From Planctomycetota bacterium (GTDB taxonomy: Bacteria; Planctomycetota; Planctomycetia; Pirellulales; Pirellulaceae), in NCBI GenBank assembly GCA_963204915.1, contig CAUJHS010000082.1, positions 1-64,000 on the forward strand: a stretch of DNA of 64,000 bases, written 5' to 3'. Shown here in pieces: positions 16,691 to 25,334 of the stretch. Under the pieces are notes generated by a model. That model did no database searches. It was not told the DNA's origin and was given only the letters and a program-made list of their open reading frames with translations. How positions within the stretch are numbered: position 1 is the first letter of the stretch; the number at the start of each line of letters is the position of its first letter. Both the position numbers and the translations under genes were made by a program.

Positions 16691-18523
16691 CTAAAGATAC
16701 TTCGCCAAGGGGCCTCCTCGAGCCGCGATCACGTCGACTTTCCTGCTAGTCGCGTTGTCGACCTCAAGCGGGGGTGCGTGATGAGGTTTGATTCGCGCGT
16801 CGATCACTAAGGAGCCACGGCAGCCCCAATGTTTTTGCGATACGAATTCGCCAATGCCGTTGATGTCCGCGGCCGGATTACTTCGCGTGAACGTAACCCA
16901 CAGAAAGTTATCTATTGATCGAGACACAAAATCGCTATCGTCGACCATCACGATCAACGGGTAGCGATTAATCGGATCGTCGGAGTTGAAAGCGCCACAA
17001 AACTGCGAAATCGTGTCCACATCGGGCGATCCAACACAAGGCGGCCCCTGCACCGCCAGCACGCCCGGGATACACAATCGGGGCGAGCTAAACGGTACCG
17101 GCAAACGCAAGCCGGCGGGAAGTTCAGTTGGAAGCTCTCGAGCGACCGGTCCGGCTGCGGCGAGAACGACTTTTGACCCTTCGTTGAGCCGGCCGCCCGT
17201 GTAATCTAACGTGTCGATGGTCGTACACGTTTGAAAATGAACGTCTCGCTTCCAGTCGCAACGCCTAAGTAAATGGGCGAAGAATGCGGGAATATCAGAA
17301 ATTCGTAGCTGTGGATCGTCGTCGCCCGATACGATCAACAGATACTTCGCCAACGACATTTGGCCCTGCCCTAAGATCGCGTTCGCTTGGGTGAGCAACT
17401 CTTGCGGACGTTGCACCGATTGAAACGGCGTGTAACGTTCACTGCCGATGGCTAACATCAAGGGATGAACTCCCGCGGCGTCTACAGCATGAACGGCGCG
17501 CACGCCAGGTACAACCGTCGGGATGATGGGCCCCGTGATCTCATGGATCAGTTCGCCAAACATCGTGTCTTCCTGCGGCGGCCGCCCCACGACGGTGAAT
17601 GGCCAAATCGCGCCGTCGCGATGATAGACCCGTTCGACCCGCAAGACCGGAAAATCGTGGGCCAAGCTATAGTAGCCAAGGTGGTCGCCAAAAGGACCTT
17701 CTGGAAGAAGCTGGTCGGAAAGTACGCCGGTGATACAAAAATCAGCCTCGGCGTAGATAGGAAGTCCCTGTGGGGACGAAACCATCGGGATTCGATGTCC
17801 GGCCAAGGCTCCCGCGAATCCGAGTTCTGACAGTCCTTCGGGCAGAGGCATCACGGCGGCGACCGTCATTGCCGGATTGCCGCCAACAAACACATTGACG
17901 CGAAGGGGCGTCTGACGGCGCTTGGCCAAGGCCTGATGCACGCCAATTCCTCGATGGATCTGGTAGTGCACGCCGGCTTCCCGGTTTCGCTCATACGAGC
18001 CGCCGGAGATCTGGATCCGATACATTCCGAGATTGGACTTGGCCCAGCCGGGAGCATCAATATTTTCGGTATAAACCTGCGGAAGCGTGATAAACGCACC
18101 GCCGTCTTGGGGCCAGGATTTCACCTGGGGTAACTGATCGAGCGTGGCGACATTCGCGAGAATCGGTCCTCGACGTCGAAACGAAGGGACCATGTGGAGA
18201 GCCGTAAAAGGCGCCCTGAGGAACCGACCAATATGTCGGAATACTGTACTTGGATCGACCTTCAGCTCAACCAACCTTCGGACATCGTCAAGAGTGTCGC
18301 GAAAGAGGAATCGCACACGCTCCATGGAGCCAAACAAATTCGAGACCATCGGAAACCGACAATCTTTAACCTTGGCGAAATAGATGGCCGGGCCGCCCGA
18401 AGCAAAAACCCGGCGTTGAATCTCAGCGGCTTCGAGATTCGCATCGACTTCGTCCTCAAAACGCAACAGATGCCCGTGCTCGGCGAGGTCGTCGACACAT
18501 TGCCGTAAATTGCGATAGCCCAT
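16691..18523 (-). CDS. UbiD-family prenylated-FMN decarboxylase
   Basis: A 610-residue protein, about 110 longer than E. coli UbiD. Family signatures are clear: the N-terminal GYRNLRQCVDDLAEHGHL, LGMYRIQI with R169, and EGPFGDHLGYYS (275-286), giving the conserved Arg and acidic residues (R169, E275, D280) that act around prenylated FMN. UbiD-type enzymes decarboxylate aromatic or alpha,beta-unsaturated acids; in ubiquinone/menaquinone routes the substrate is a hydroxybenzoate or futalosine-derived acid. No ubiX (flavin prenyltransferase) gene is in the window. It lies 25 bp downstream of a small co-directional gene, so the pair is probably an operon. Confidence 0.93.
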   Translation of the reverse strand: MGYRNLRQCVDDLAEHGHLLRFEDEVDANLEAAEIQRRVFASGGPAIYFAKVKDCRFPMVSNLFGSMERVRFLFRDTLDDVRRLVELKVDPSTVFRHIGRFLRAPFTALHMVPSFRRRGPILANVATLDQLPQVKSWPQDGGAFITLPQVYTENIDAPGWAKSNLGMYRIQISGGSYERNREAGVHYQIHRGIGVHQALAKRRQTPLRVNVFVGGNPAMTVAAVMPLPEGLSELGFAGALAGHRIPMVSSPQGLPIYAEADFCITGVLSDQLLPEGPFGDHLGYYSLAHDFPVLRVERVYHRDGAIWPFTVVGRPPQEDTMFGELIHEITGPIIPTVVPGVRAVHAVDAAGVHPLMLAIGSERYTPFQSVQRPQELLTQANAILGQGQMSLAKYLLIVSGDDDPQLRISDIPAFFAHLLRRCDWKRDVHFQTCTTIDTLDYTGGRLNEGSKVVLAAAGPVARELPTELPAGLRLPVPFSSPRLCIPGVLAVQGPPCVGSPDVDTISQFCGAFNSDDPINRYPLIVMVDDSDFVSRSIDNFLWVTFTRSNPAADINGIGEFVSQKHWGCRGSLVIDARIKPHHAPPLEVDNATSRKVDVIAARGGPLAKYL

Positions 18524-18548
18524 GAGCGGAGGTGTTCGTGCAAGTTTA

Positions 18549-18983
18549 CTAGGTCGAGGCGTACTCTAAGAACCGACAAAACTCCTCCGGTTCAACAAAA
18601 AGCGCTGGCTCGATTAGTTGGACAAGCAGCGGCTCTTCGTCACTTCCCAGGGCCGAAAGCAATTGGAGTAGTTCGCGGGGCGGGCATATACCGCTCAATT
18701 CGGCGTACATGACCCGGTCGCCTCGATCGTACAGCAGGCCGCCAAGATCCCACCGCGGCGATTCTGAAGCAGAAAACCAGCCAAAGGAACCATCTGGTTC
18801 AAAATAAACTCGCGGCAACTGCGTAAGAGCTGTTTCGGCCTGTTCAAACGTCAGCGGCAACGGGACGGGCGCAGGTGAATTAGGCCAATGGAGCACATTC
18901 AGTGTTTGGCCTTGGTAGTTCGTCGGTGTTCTCGACGGTTCCCCGGCCGGTCGGCCGTGAACGGCGATATGAAATCGCGGCAT
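18549..18983 (-). CDS. Small protein of unknown function upstream of ubiD
   Basis: A 144-residue soluble protein that I do not recognise. It starts MPRFHIAVHGRP, has a proline-rich stretch (NSPAPVPLPLTFEQAE), a RVYFEPDGSFGWF strand pair and an acidic helical C-terminus. No membrane segment, cysteine motif or known domain is visible. Its stop lies 25 bp before the ubiD start on the same strand, which suggests co-expression. Composition is coding-like and matches neighbours. Function cannot be assigned. Confidence 0.75.
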   Translation of the reverse strand: MPRFHIAVHGRPAGEPSRTPTNYQGQTLNVLHWPNSPAPVPLPLTFEQAETALTQLPRVYFEPDGSFGWFSASESPRWDLGGLLYDRGDRVMYAELSGICPPRELLQLLSALGSDEEPLLVQLIEPALFVEPEEFCRFLEYAST

Positions 18984-19141
18984 AAGATTGCTGCAAGTGT
19001 GCGGATGTCAAACCACCAGTGTACTCCTCAACCCGCGCAGGGGGAGTACACAAGAACCGTTTGATTCATCCGCCGTTCGCCTACGCAGCAAGGTGGGCGG
19101 CGGCAAGATCTCTATAAACTCGCCCAAAACACGCCAGGTAG

Positions 19142-19390
19142 TTACGGTTGCCCCACACGACGGGGAAGCGTAAACGAATACAGCAGAACAACCGCGCCAG
19201 CCGACATAAGCGTCCACGGCGCCCATTCGGGCGGCTTGATCTCGCGCGGTGGAGGCGCTTGCAGTCCTCCGAACTGCCCCATGGGCGAGGCGGCTTGTCG
19301 GGCATTGAGCACGGCACGATCAATGGCCAAACACTCCACGCCGACGATGCACAGAAAAATCCCGATCGCTAGAAAAAATGAGCGCCACAT
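19142..19390 (-). CDS. Small two-span membrane protein
   Basis: An 82-residue protein with a transmembrane helix at each end: about residues 5-20 (FFLAIGIFLCIVGVEC) and 57-72 (WTLMSAGAVVLLYSFT), joined by a proline-rich soluble loop containing LQAPPPREIKPPEWAPW. No known family is recognised. The paired helices and the conserved-looking linker make it a real gene rather than chance. It is co-directional with, and 158 bp upstream of, the small gene that precedes ubiD. Confidence 0.75.
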   Translation of the reverse strand: MWRSFFLAIGIFLCIVGVECLAIDRAVLNARQAASPMGQFGGLQAPPPREIKPPEWAPWTLMSAGAVVLLYSFTLPRRVGQP

Positions 19391-19709
19391 AGTCTCCGCG
19401 CCTCCTGCATTTCAACGCATCGGCACCCCCGATTTACATTCACGGCGTTCTCTCGTGTAGATCGGACGCATTTCGCCGAGGCGTGAAAATCTTTGCGGTG
19501 CTGTGGCTGCAAGGCGCAATCGTTGGCAGACGCAGGACCGCAATAACCGTCGATTCCACGGTAAGCGTAACGGCGTTCGCCTTGTTGTTCTCAACCGCCT
19601 TATGCGAAAGATTCGTTGTCATGGCGAAATCTCCCGCGTTCAACAAGCGGATGGGGTTGGTCGAGATACATCTTAAGGTCTTTTGGCGCCGGTTGTTGCG
19701 GACAGGCGT
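19391..19709. other. 319-bp stretch without a convincing gene
   Basis: Two overlapping short frames exist (19440-19646 minus, 19483-19764 plus), neither with a recognisable domain or ribosome site. The stretch separates the cyclase operon's 3' end from the small membrane protein gene. No clear terminator hairpin was found. Confidence 0.35.
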
Positions 19710-21131
19710 TTACTCCTGCGACTTAGGACGAATCGTAATCGTCGCTGCGACGATCGGTGGCTGATTGTCGGCAAGGCGAACCCGAGGCGGCAGAACCAGT
19801 GGAACTCGCAACGTTCGTGATTTCTCAAATTTGCTCAAATCAATTGGCTCTGTTTCTAATACGTTCAATTCGTGAGAGGTTTGAATTGGCGCCTCAACCA
19901 ACAGACGCCGAGGCTGAGTTTCAACCTGCGCGATCTCAAATCCCTTAGGCAAGTCATTTGTGAAGGTCACACGCACTTGGGCCGTTATTGTACGCACAGG
20001 ATACATTTGCAGGCGGATCGCATTGGGGTTGATATCGAGGAGTTCAAAGTCTTCCGCCCCCCCCAGGTTGTCCTTGGTCAAGGGATATTCAAGTGATCCC
20101 TCCGTTGGACGACTGAGATCCAGGGAAATGACCAAGTCGTCTGGATCGAAGCGGTCAAAATTTCGCTCAGCGCCCGAGAGGATCACGCGCGCTTGAACCG
20201 GGCGAGTTTCATCGATAGCCCAACCCCCAGGTAGTTTTCGATACTCGATCGGTGCGAAGTATTGGCGTTGAACCACCTCAACCCGCCATGCTAATCCCAG
20301 CCAAAGTAATGCTGAAAGACAAAGTGCAATGATTTTTAACCCCGGTTGATGCACCACCCAGTGCGCGATGACTTGCCTGCGAGGCGCGGGCGTTTGATCG
20401 GAAAAAAACCTTTCTAAGCGTTGTTTGAGTTCCCCGACTTGAACCACTTCAAGCGCACCTTGATGAGCGACGCTAATTGTCCCTCGTTCTTCCGACACGA
20501 CGACGACCATCGCGTCACAGTTCTCGGCCAATCCTAATGCCGCTGCGTGCCGCGTTCCACCGCGGTCAACACGGTCGGGATGTCGCGAAAGCGGCAAATG
20601 TACTCCAAATTTTGCGATGCGATCATCTTCGACAATCACGGCGCCATCATGGCCTGGCGAATCAGGACAAAAAATGCTGAGCAGGAGATTCCGGCTAATC
20701 GCGCCGTCCAGCGTTTCGCCGCCGCGAATGTGACGATCCAAAGTTTCTCGCCCCGGGAAGACAATCAAGGCGCCAATCCGGTCTTCAGCCCATCCGGAGG
20801 CGATTTCGACAATCAGGTCGATTGTCGACGAATCACCGTCAGAAGCCTTTCCGCCCATAAAACGGCGTAACGCGAACCGCTCGGCGGTACGCCGCAAGTC
20901 TTCTTGAAAGATCAGCAGCAGGGCCACAAGAATCGCAATCGCGCTGGCTTGAAAGAAGAGTGAGGTAACGTATAAGTCCAGCAATCGAGCGGCGGTATAT
21001 AGAAGCAGCAAAAGAATTGCGACCGAAAGAAACGACCGCGACGCATGACGCCGAAGCCAACTTAAGCCCAAATAGCAAAGGACGGCGACAACGGCGATAT
21101 CGATAACATCCGCAAAACGAAAGTGCTCCAT
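19710..21131 (-). CDS. Diadenylate cyclase (CdaA-type) fused to YbbR/CdaR-like region
   Basis: A 473-residue membrane protein. Residues 1-75 hold three predicted transmembrane helices as in CdaA. A DAC domain follows (about 90-235), with the two signature motifs D162-G-A164 (GHDGAVIV) and R194-H-A-A (GGTRHAAALG); it condenses two ATP to cyclic di-AMP. Then comes a fourth membrane helix (about 264-282, LKIIALCLSALLWLGLAW) and a region (about 285-473) with the pattern of two YbbR repeats (VILSGAERNFDRFDPDDLVISLDLS; RRLLVEAPIQTSHELNVLETEPIDLS). In Firmicutes the cyclase CdaA and its YbbR-domain regulator CdaR are separate adjacent genes; here they appear joined. It is the last gene of an apparent operon behind two metallophosphoesterases, 33 bp downstream of the nearer one. 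Confidence 0.92.
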   Translation of the reverse strand: MEHFRFADVIDIAVVAVLCYLGLSWLRRHASRSFLSVAILLLLLYTAARLLDLYVTSLFFQASAIAILVALLLIFQEDLRRTAERFALRRFMGGKASDGDSSTIDLIVEIASGWAEDRIGALIVFPGRETLDRHIRGGETLDGAISRNLLLSIFCPDSPGHDGAVIVEDDRIAKFGVHLPLSRHPDRVDRGGTRHAAALGLAENCDAMVVVVSEERGTISVAHQGALEVVQVGELKQRLERFFSDQTPAPRRQVIAHWVVHQPGLKIIALCLSALLWLGLAWRVEVVQRQYFAPIEYRKLPGGWAIDETRPVQARVILSGAERNFDRFDPDDLVISLDLSRPTEGSLEYPLTKDNLGGAEDFELLDINPNAIRLQMYPVRTITAQVRVTFTNDLPKGFEIAQVETQPRRLLVEAPIQTSHELNVLETEPIDLSKFEKSRTLRVPLVLPPRVRLADNQPPIVAATITIRPKSQE

Positions 21132-21164
21132 TCCCGTCCTGGCCTAGAAGAAGTCGACATCGCG

Positions 21165-21917
21165 TTAGCGACCTTCTCGCAAGCGATCGCCGAGAAAGTT
21201 GTCCAAATCGGGAATGGCGTAGATCTTTTTAATGGTTTCTTCGAAGCGATACTCCACGCGGCGGTAATATACGACGTTGTCGTCCAAAACTACGTAGCAA
21301 GAGCGAGGATCGAGATCTCGAGGTTGACCTACGCTTCCCACGTTGATCATCGTTTTCCCCTCACCCAAGATATACCGATAGTCGATGTCTTTGGGATGAA
21401 AAAATCGGGAGTCCGCGGTGAACACGCCAGGTACATGCGTGTGCCCTTGAAAGGAGATGTGTTCTATGTAAGTAAAGATTTTCTCGATCTTACGCGCGTT
21501 GTAAGTGTCTTCCGGGAATACGTACTCGCTAAGGGGGCTACGGGCCGATCCGTGGACGAACAGATAGCCGTCTTCGCGTTGAGAGCGTTGCATCTCGCAT
21601 AGATAGTTGACGCGCTTCACGTTTTGGCCGTCCGCGCCGCCATTTTCGAGTTGCTGACGGGTCCAGAAGATCGCGCGTTCGGCGCCGCTGCTAAATCCTT
21701 CGGGGTCGTAAACCGCCCCTTGGTCATGATTGCCCAGGATCGACAAATCAAACTCAAGGGCGCGATCGATGCATTCTAGAGGGTTGGGACCATACCCCAC
21801 TACATCGCCCAGGCAGTAGATTTTGTCTACCTTCTGCGTTTCAATGTCGCGCAGCACCGCTTCCAGTGCTTCTAAATTGGCGTGAATGTCGCTAACAATC
21901 GCTCGCTTCACAGGCAA
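21165..21917 (-). CDS. Calcineurin-like metallophosphoesterase, paralogue 1
   Basis: A 250-residue enzyme of the MJ0936/YfcE-like metallophosphoesterase family. All metal-binding motifs are present: D-I-H in [11 protein letters not shown] (residues 9-11), GD in YCLGDVVGYGPNP, the GNHD motif in SILGNHDQ, an isolated His in LFVHGS, and GHTH in FQGHTHVPG. Family members cleave phosphodiesters or phosphomonoesters with two metal ions. It is very similar across its full length to the next gene, from which it is separated by 24 bp, and lies just upstream of the diadenylate cyclase gene. Hydrolysis of c-di-AMP or its product pApA is a reasonable but untested idea. Confidence 0.93.
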   Translation of the reverse strand: MPVKRAIVSDIHANLEALEAVLRDIETQKVDKIYCLGDVVGYGPNPLECIDRALEFDLSILGNHDQGAVYDPEGFSSGAERAIFWTRQQLENGGADGQNVKRVNYLCEMQRSQREDGYLFVHGSARSPLSEYVFPEDTYNARKIEKIFTYIEHISFQGHTHVPGVFTADSRFFHPKDIDYRYILGEGKTMINVGSVGQPRDLDPRSCYVVLDDNVVYYRRVEYRFEETIKKIYAIPDLDNFLGDRLREGR

Positions 21918-21941
21918 GTCCCTTGCATTCCGAGAAGCCTA

Positions 21942-22694
21942 TTACCGGCCGCTCATCAGCCGGTCGCCCAGCATGTTGTCCAGCTCGGCAATGGCGTAAA
22001 TCTTGTCTCGTGTGACTTCTTTAGGATAGGGCACCCTCCGATACGTGAGGGTTTTATCGCCGTCGTCCAAGATCGCATAGCAAGCCTGAGAATTACCGTC
22101 GCGCGGCTGACCGACCGAACCGACGTTCACCATCACCTTTTCATCCGTAAGCTGGTACCGATAATTGCATTCTTCCGGTGAAATAAACTTGCGATCTTGG
22201 GTAAATACGCCCGGGATATGCGTATGACCCTGGAAACAGTATCGTTCGATTCGCTCAAAGAGCGAGTCGAGCTTGCGGTGGTTGTAGACATCTTCAGGGA
22301 AAACGTATTCATTCGTGGGCTCGCGCGGAGAGCCGTGAACAAACAAATATTCCCCTTCCCGATAGGACGGAGGAAGCTCGCCAAGGAAATCCCACCGTTG
22401 ATTGATGACCGATGGCGAACCGCCGCGTTCCAGTTGATCGCGCGTCCAGTAGACCGCCTGTAACGCCACGGGATTAAAGCCCTCGGGATCAATTAACGCG
22501 GCCTGGTCATGGTTCCCCAGAATTACGACGGGCAGTTTCATCACTTGGTCAAGACATTCGCGCGGGTTTGGGCCATACCCGATAATGTCTCCCAGGCAGT
22601 AGATCTTGGAGACCTTTTGCTCGTGGATGTCGGCCATGACCGCGCGCAGCGCTTCCAAATTTGCGTGGATGTCGCTGATGAGTGCTCGCTTCAC
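21942..22694 (-). CDS. Calcineurin-like metallophosphoesterase, paralogue 2
   Basis: Also 250 residues, with the same motif set: [45 protein letters not shown] and FQGHTHIPG. The two copies share long identical runs such as IYCLGD and VGSVGQPRD and the C-terminal LGDRL-x-x-GR, so they are an old tandem duplication that has diverged considerably. It is the first gene of the set phosphoesterase 2, phosphoesterase 1, diadenylate cyclase. The starts of this gene and of tsaB are divergent, with a 10-bp inverted repeat between them. Substrate unknown; nucleotide second-messenger turnover is suggested by context. Confidence 0.93.
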   Translation of the reverse strand: MKRALISDIHANLEALRAVMADIHEQKVSKIYCLGDIIGYGPNPRECLDQVMKLPVVILGNHDQAALIDPEGFNPVALQAVYWTRDQLERGGSPSVINQRWDFLGELPPSYREGEYLFVHGSPREPTNEYVFPEDVYNHRKLDSLFERIERYCFQGHTHIPGVFTQDRKFISPEECNYRYQLTDEKVMVNVGSVGQPRDGNSQACYAILDDGDKTLTYRRVPYPKEVTRDKIYAIAELDNMLGDRLMSGR

Positions 22695-22720
22695 GCGCCG
22701 CCGCCCTTATAAAATGGCCG

Positions 22721-22761
22721 TACCGAAACTAAAGTTAAAGGGAGTGGCCCAAGTTTCGGTA
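22721..22761. promoter_or_regulatory. 10-bp inverted repeat between divergent genes
   Basis: TACCGAAACT (22721-22730) and AGTTTCGGTA (22752-22761) are perfect reverse complements, 21 bases apart, between the phosphoesterase operon and tsaB. It could be an operator for either direction or a hairpin in the tsaB leader. Confidence 0.45.
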
Positions 22762-22862
22762 GGGAAACGATGTATTCTACCGGGGCAGTCTATGACCCTG
22801 CAATCATGCGGTCAAGTGCCGCCGGAATGGGGCGAAACCCTGTTTATGGAATTATAAGTCAC

Positions 22863-23549
22863 GTGCGCATTCTCGGTTTAGAAACTTCCTCGTCGGCTGG
22901 ATCCGTCGCCCTTCTGGAGAAGGAACATTTGGTAGGTGAACGCATCCTGCCGTCTGACGCACGGTCCGCACAATCGTTGGCTCCGGCCCTTGCGGCACTA
23001 TTCGCCGAGGTTGGCTGGCGGGCGCAAGATGTGCAGTTGGTAGCAGTTACGCAAGGGCCTGGTTCGTTTACCGGGTTGCGCGTAGGCGTGGCCACCGCGA
23101 AAGTCCTTGCTTACGCGCTACGGGCAGAACTGCTAGGTGTAAACACTTTGGAAGTTCTGGCCTCCCAAACCGAGCGATTCCAAGGAGAATTATGGACATT
23201 GCTGGACGCCCACCGGGGTCAACTTTTCGCCGCATGTTACCGTTGCGATGGCGGGCAGGTCGAGGCGGTTGTCCCGGCGCATATCGTTAGTATTGAAGAC
23301 TGGCTTCGTACGTATGGCGTGCAGCAAGCCATTACAGGGCCAGGACTTCGCCGCATCGCCTCTCAGTTACCTGGCAACGCTAAGGTGATCGACACAGAGT
23401 TGGCGATTCCCCGTGCCGCTTGGGTCGGACGAGTCGCCTACCGTCATTACCAGCAAGGGCATCGGGATGACGTCTGGGCGTTTACTCCCCGCTACTATCG
23501 TCCCAGCGCAGCGGAAGAAAAGTACGACGCGAATCAAGAAGCAACGTAA
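22863..23549 (+). CDS. tsaB: tRNA threonylcarbamoyladenosine biosynthesis protein TsaB
   Basis: A 228-residue ASKHA-fold protein. It begins with the family's characteristic first strand (V/M-R-I-L-G-L-E-T-S) and contains VTQGPGSFTGLRVGVATAKVLAYAL, the strongest TsaB signature. TsaB is the partner that lets TsaD transfer threonylcarbamoyl to A37 of ANN-decoding tRNAs; it is itself not catalytic. The GTG at 22863 is chosen because homologues start at this strand; an ATG frame reaching back to 22770 crosses the inverted repeat and looks untranslated. No tsaC, tsaD or tsaE is nearby. Its last 16 bases overlap the 3' end of the convergent ABC permease gene. Confidence 0.92.
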   Translation: MRILGLETSSSAGSVALLEKEHLVGERILPSDARSAQSLAPALAALFAEVGWRAQDVQLVAVTQGPGSFTGLRVGVATAKVLAYALRAELLGVNTLEVLASQTERFQGELWTLLDAHRGQLFAACYRCDGGQVEAVVPAHIVSIEDWLRTYGVQQAITGPGLRRIASQLPGNAKVIDTELAIPRAAWVGRVAYRHYQQGHRDDVWAFTPRYYRPSAAEEKYDANQEAT

Positions 23550-25189
23550 GGCCAAAGTTTGGCGCGTCGGCCCAGATATGCGGCGATCGCCGATACGAGA
23601 AACATCCCTGCGATTATCAACAGGCAGATGGCTGCGACGTGATCGTCAACGCCCGAATGAATGAGCCCAAAAATACGAATGGACAGTGAATCCACTCCGG
23701 GCGGCATGACAAGAATGCTGGAGGTCAAATCCCCCACTGCTACTGTGAACGCGACCAACCACGCAAGCGCTATCGCTGGAATTCGCTGCGGAATGGCAAT
23801 CCAAAGTAAGCGGGCCATAGAACCGGCACCTTCCAGCGACGCGTTTTCCAACGTTTGGACTGAAATCGTTCGAAACGCAAACCAGATGATCAGCACGCTC
23901 CAAGGCAAGGAACGCATGGTAAGCGCGACGCTTGGAGCGAAAATCGTTTGATCGTACAACCACAACGACCAAGGTGCACTTTCACGGTTGAGCATAGCAA
24001 TGATCGCTAAAGCAATCATCGGTCCGGGAACAGCAACTCCGGCAACGGTTGCAAACAACGCGGGCGCAGCGCGCCATCCGCCCTCGCGCGCCCACCAGGA
24101 CAACAGCGTTGCAACTGCAACCGACGCTGACGCCGATACACCGCCTAATACAAGGGTCCAGCCGATTTCACGGGAAAACCGGATCGGACTTTCGAACAGA
24201 ATGGTTATAAACTTTGCAAAACTCCATTGGCGAAGGTACGCGGTCGACGTTTGTGTGACCTCGATTCCAGCCTGGTAAATCAGATTCGCAATGGGAACAA
24301 CGCCCACAAGGATAGCCGCGCCGCCGATTATCCATGCAATCGGGATGCTCGCGCGATGTAAATCATGAACCTTGGGCGGTCGTACCGACAACACGGGAGT
24401 CCAGCGTATGAGTCGTCGTAAACAAAAAAACACGGCGACCGTTAACCATGCCGTGATGGCAATGCCGGGCCAAGCGCCAAATGATTTGGTCGTCGACGCG
24501 GGGCGCGCTTCAATCAAAAATTCGCTCAGGGCGAACCCGATGTAAAGCTCGCGGGCGTAGGTATTGACCTGATACATGTCGGTTACGGTGATCTCGCCCA
24601 TAACCGCGATGACCACCCACAATGCGCCGATGACGATGGAATCGAGAATAAGCGGCAACGTGACGCATACGTATGCGGCCAGCGGTGCGGCGTCAAGCAG
24701 CGCCGCATCTTCGACCTCGGGGTCAACCGTCCAAAGCCCGGCGGCGACAATCAGCGTTACCCAGGGTACTGCCGCCGCCGTATGCACCCATACGGCTCCG
24801 CGCCAGCCTGCCAGCGGTGGTTGGGACATTGATCCCGTGATGACGGAGTACCACCCTTGTCGCCCAAAACCCGCATCCCAGGCTGCGGTTTGCAGATACA
24901 GCGGCATTAACAACAAGGCGATGAAGAGAAGCAGAACCGGTCGTCGCCCAGGAGCGTTCGTTCTTGACAATAAGACGGCGCAAAAAACGCCCAAGGGCGC
25001 CGCAATCAGTGCAACATTAGCCGCGAACCAAAGCGAATCGAACGTGAGTTGCAGTTCGCGACTTGATCCGAACACAGCTAGGGGAAGCGTCGCCAATATC
25101 GCGATGAGGACGAGAAAACCTTCGCTGCGATGTCCTGGCGGTCGCGCGGCCGTCTTGAATGCTTCCCCCACCACGTGTGACGCCCCCAC
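23534..25189 (-). CDS. ABC transporter permease with two fused transmembrane domains (FbpB/ThiP-like)
   Basis: A 551-residue inner-membrane protein with about twelve predicted helices arranged as two homologous halves. Each half has the BPD_transp_1 loop: EDAALLDAAPLAAYVCVTLPL in the first and ENASLEGAGSMARLLWIAIPQ in the second, the EAA-like motif that contacts the ATPase. Fused permeases of this kind serve iron(III), thiamine or phosphonate importers. Neither an ATPase nor a periplasmic binding protein gene adjoins it, so the substrate is open; partners must be elsewhere. The gene overlaps the end of tsaB by 16 bp. Confidence 0.9.
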   Translation of the reverse strand: MGASHVVGEAFKTAARPPGHRSEGFLVLIAILATLPLAVFGSSRELQLTFDSLWFAANVALIAAPLGVFCAVLLSRTNAPGRRPVLLLFIALLLMPLYLQTAAWDAGFGRQGWYSVITGSMSQPPLAGWRGAVWVHTAAAVPWVTLIVAAGLWTVDPEVEDAALLDAAPLAAYVCVTLPLILDSIVIGALWVVIAVMGEITVTDMYQVNTYARELYIGFALSEFLIEARPASTTKSFGAWPGIAITAWLTVAVFFCLRRLIRWTPVLSVRPPKVHDLHRASIPIAWIIGGAAILVGVVPIANLIYQAGIEVTQTSTAYLRQWSFAKFITILFESPIRFSREIGWTLVLGGVSASASVAVATLLSWWAREGGWRAAPALFATVAGVAVPGPMIALAIIAMLNRESAPWSLWLYDQTIFAPSVALTMRSLPWSVLIIWFAFRTISVQTLENASLEGAGSMARLLWIAIPQRIPAIALAWLVAFTVAVGDLTSSILVMPPGVDSLSIRIFGLIHSGVDDHVAAICLLIIAGMFLVSAIAAYLGRRAKLWPYVAS

Positions 25190-25334
25190 AAGTTTGTGAC
25201 GAAACCTTGTGGATTATACAAAGGGATGAGGCTTCTTGCTCCATCCCAAACTTTCAACTGGAGATTTGCGGCAGCGGATTCCGCAATGCATAACGTCCCA
25301 TTCGCTCGTTCACGGCGAGTTACATTAGGCCGCA

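Noticed and set aside
24576-25199. 207-codon frame on the + strand
   Set aside because: Thr/Ala/Ser-rich antisense shadow of the ABC permease.
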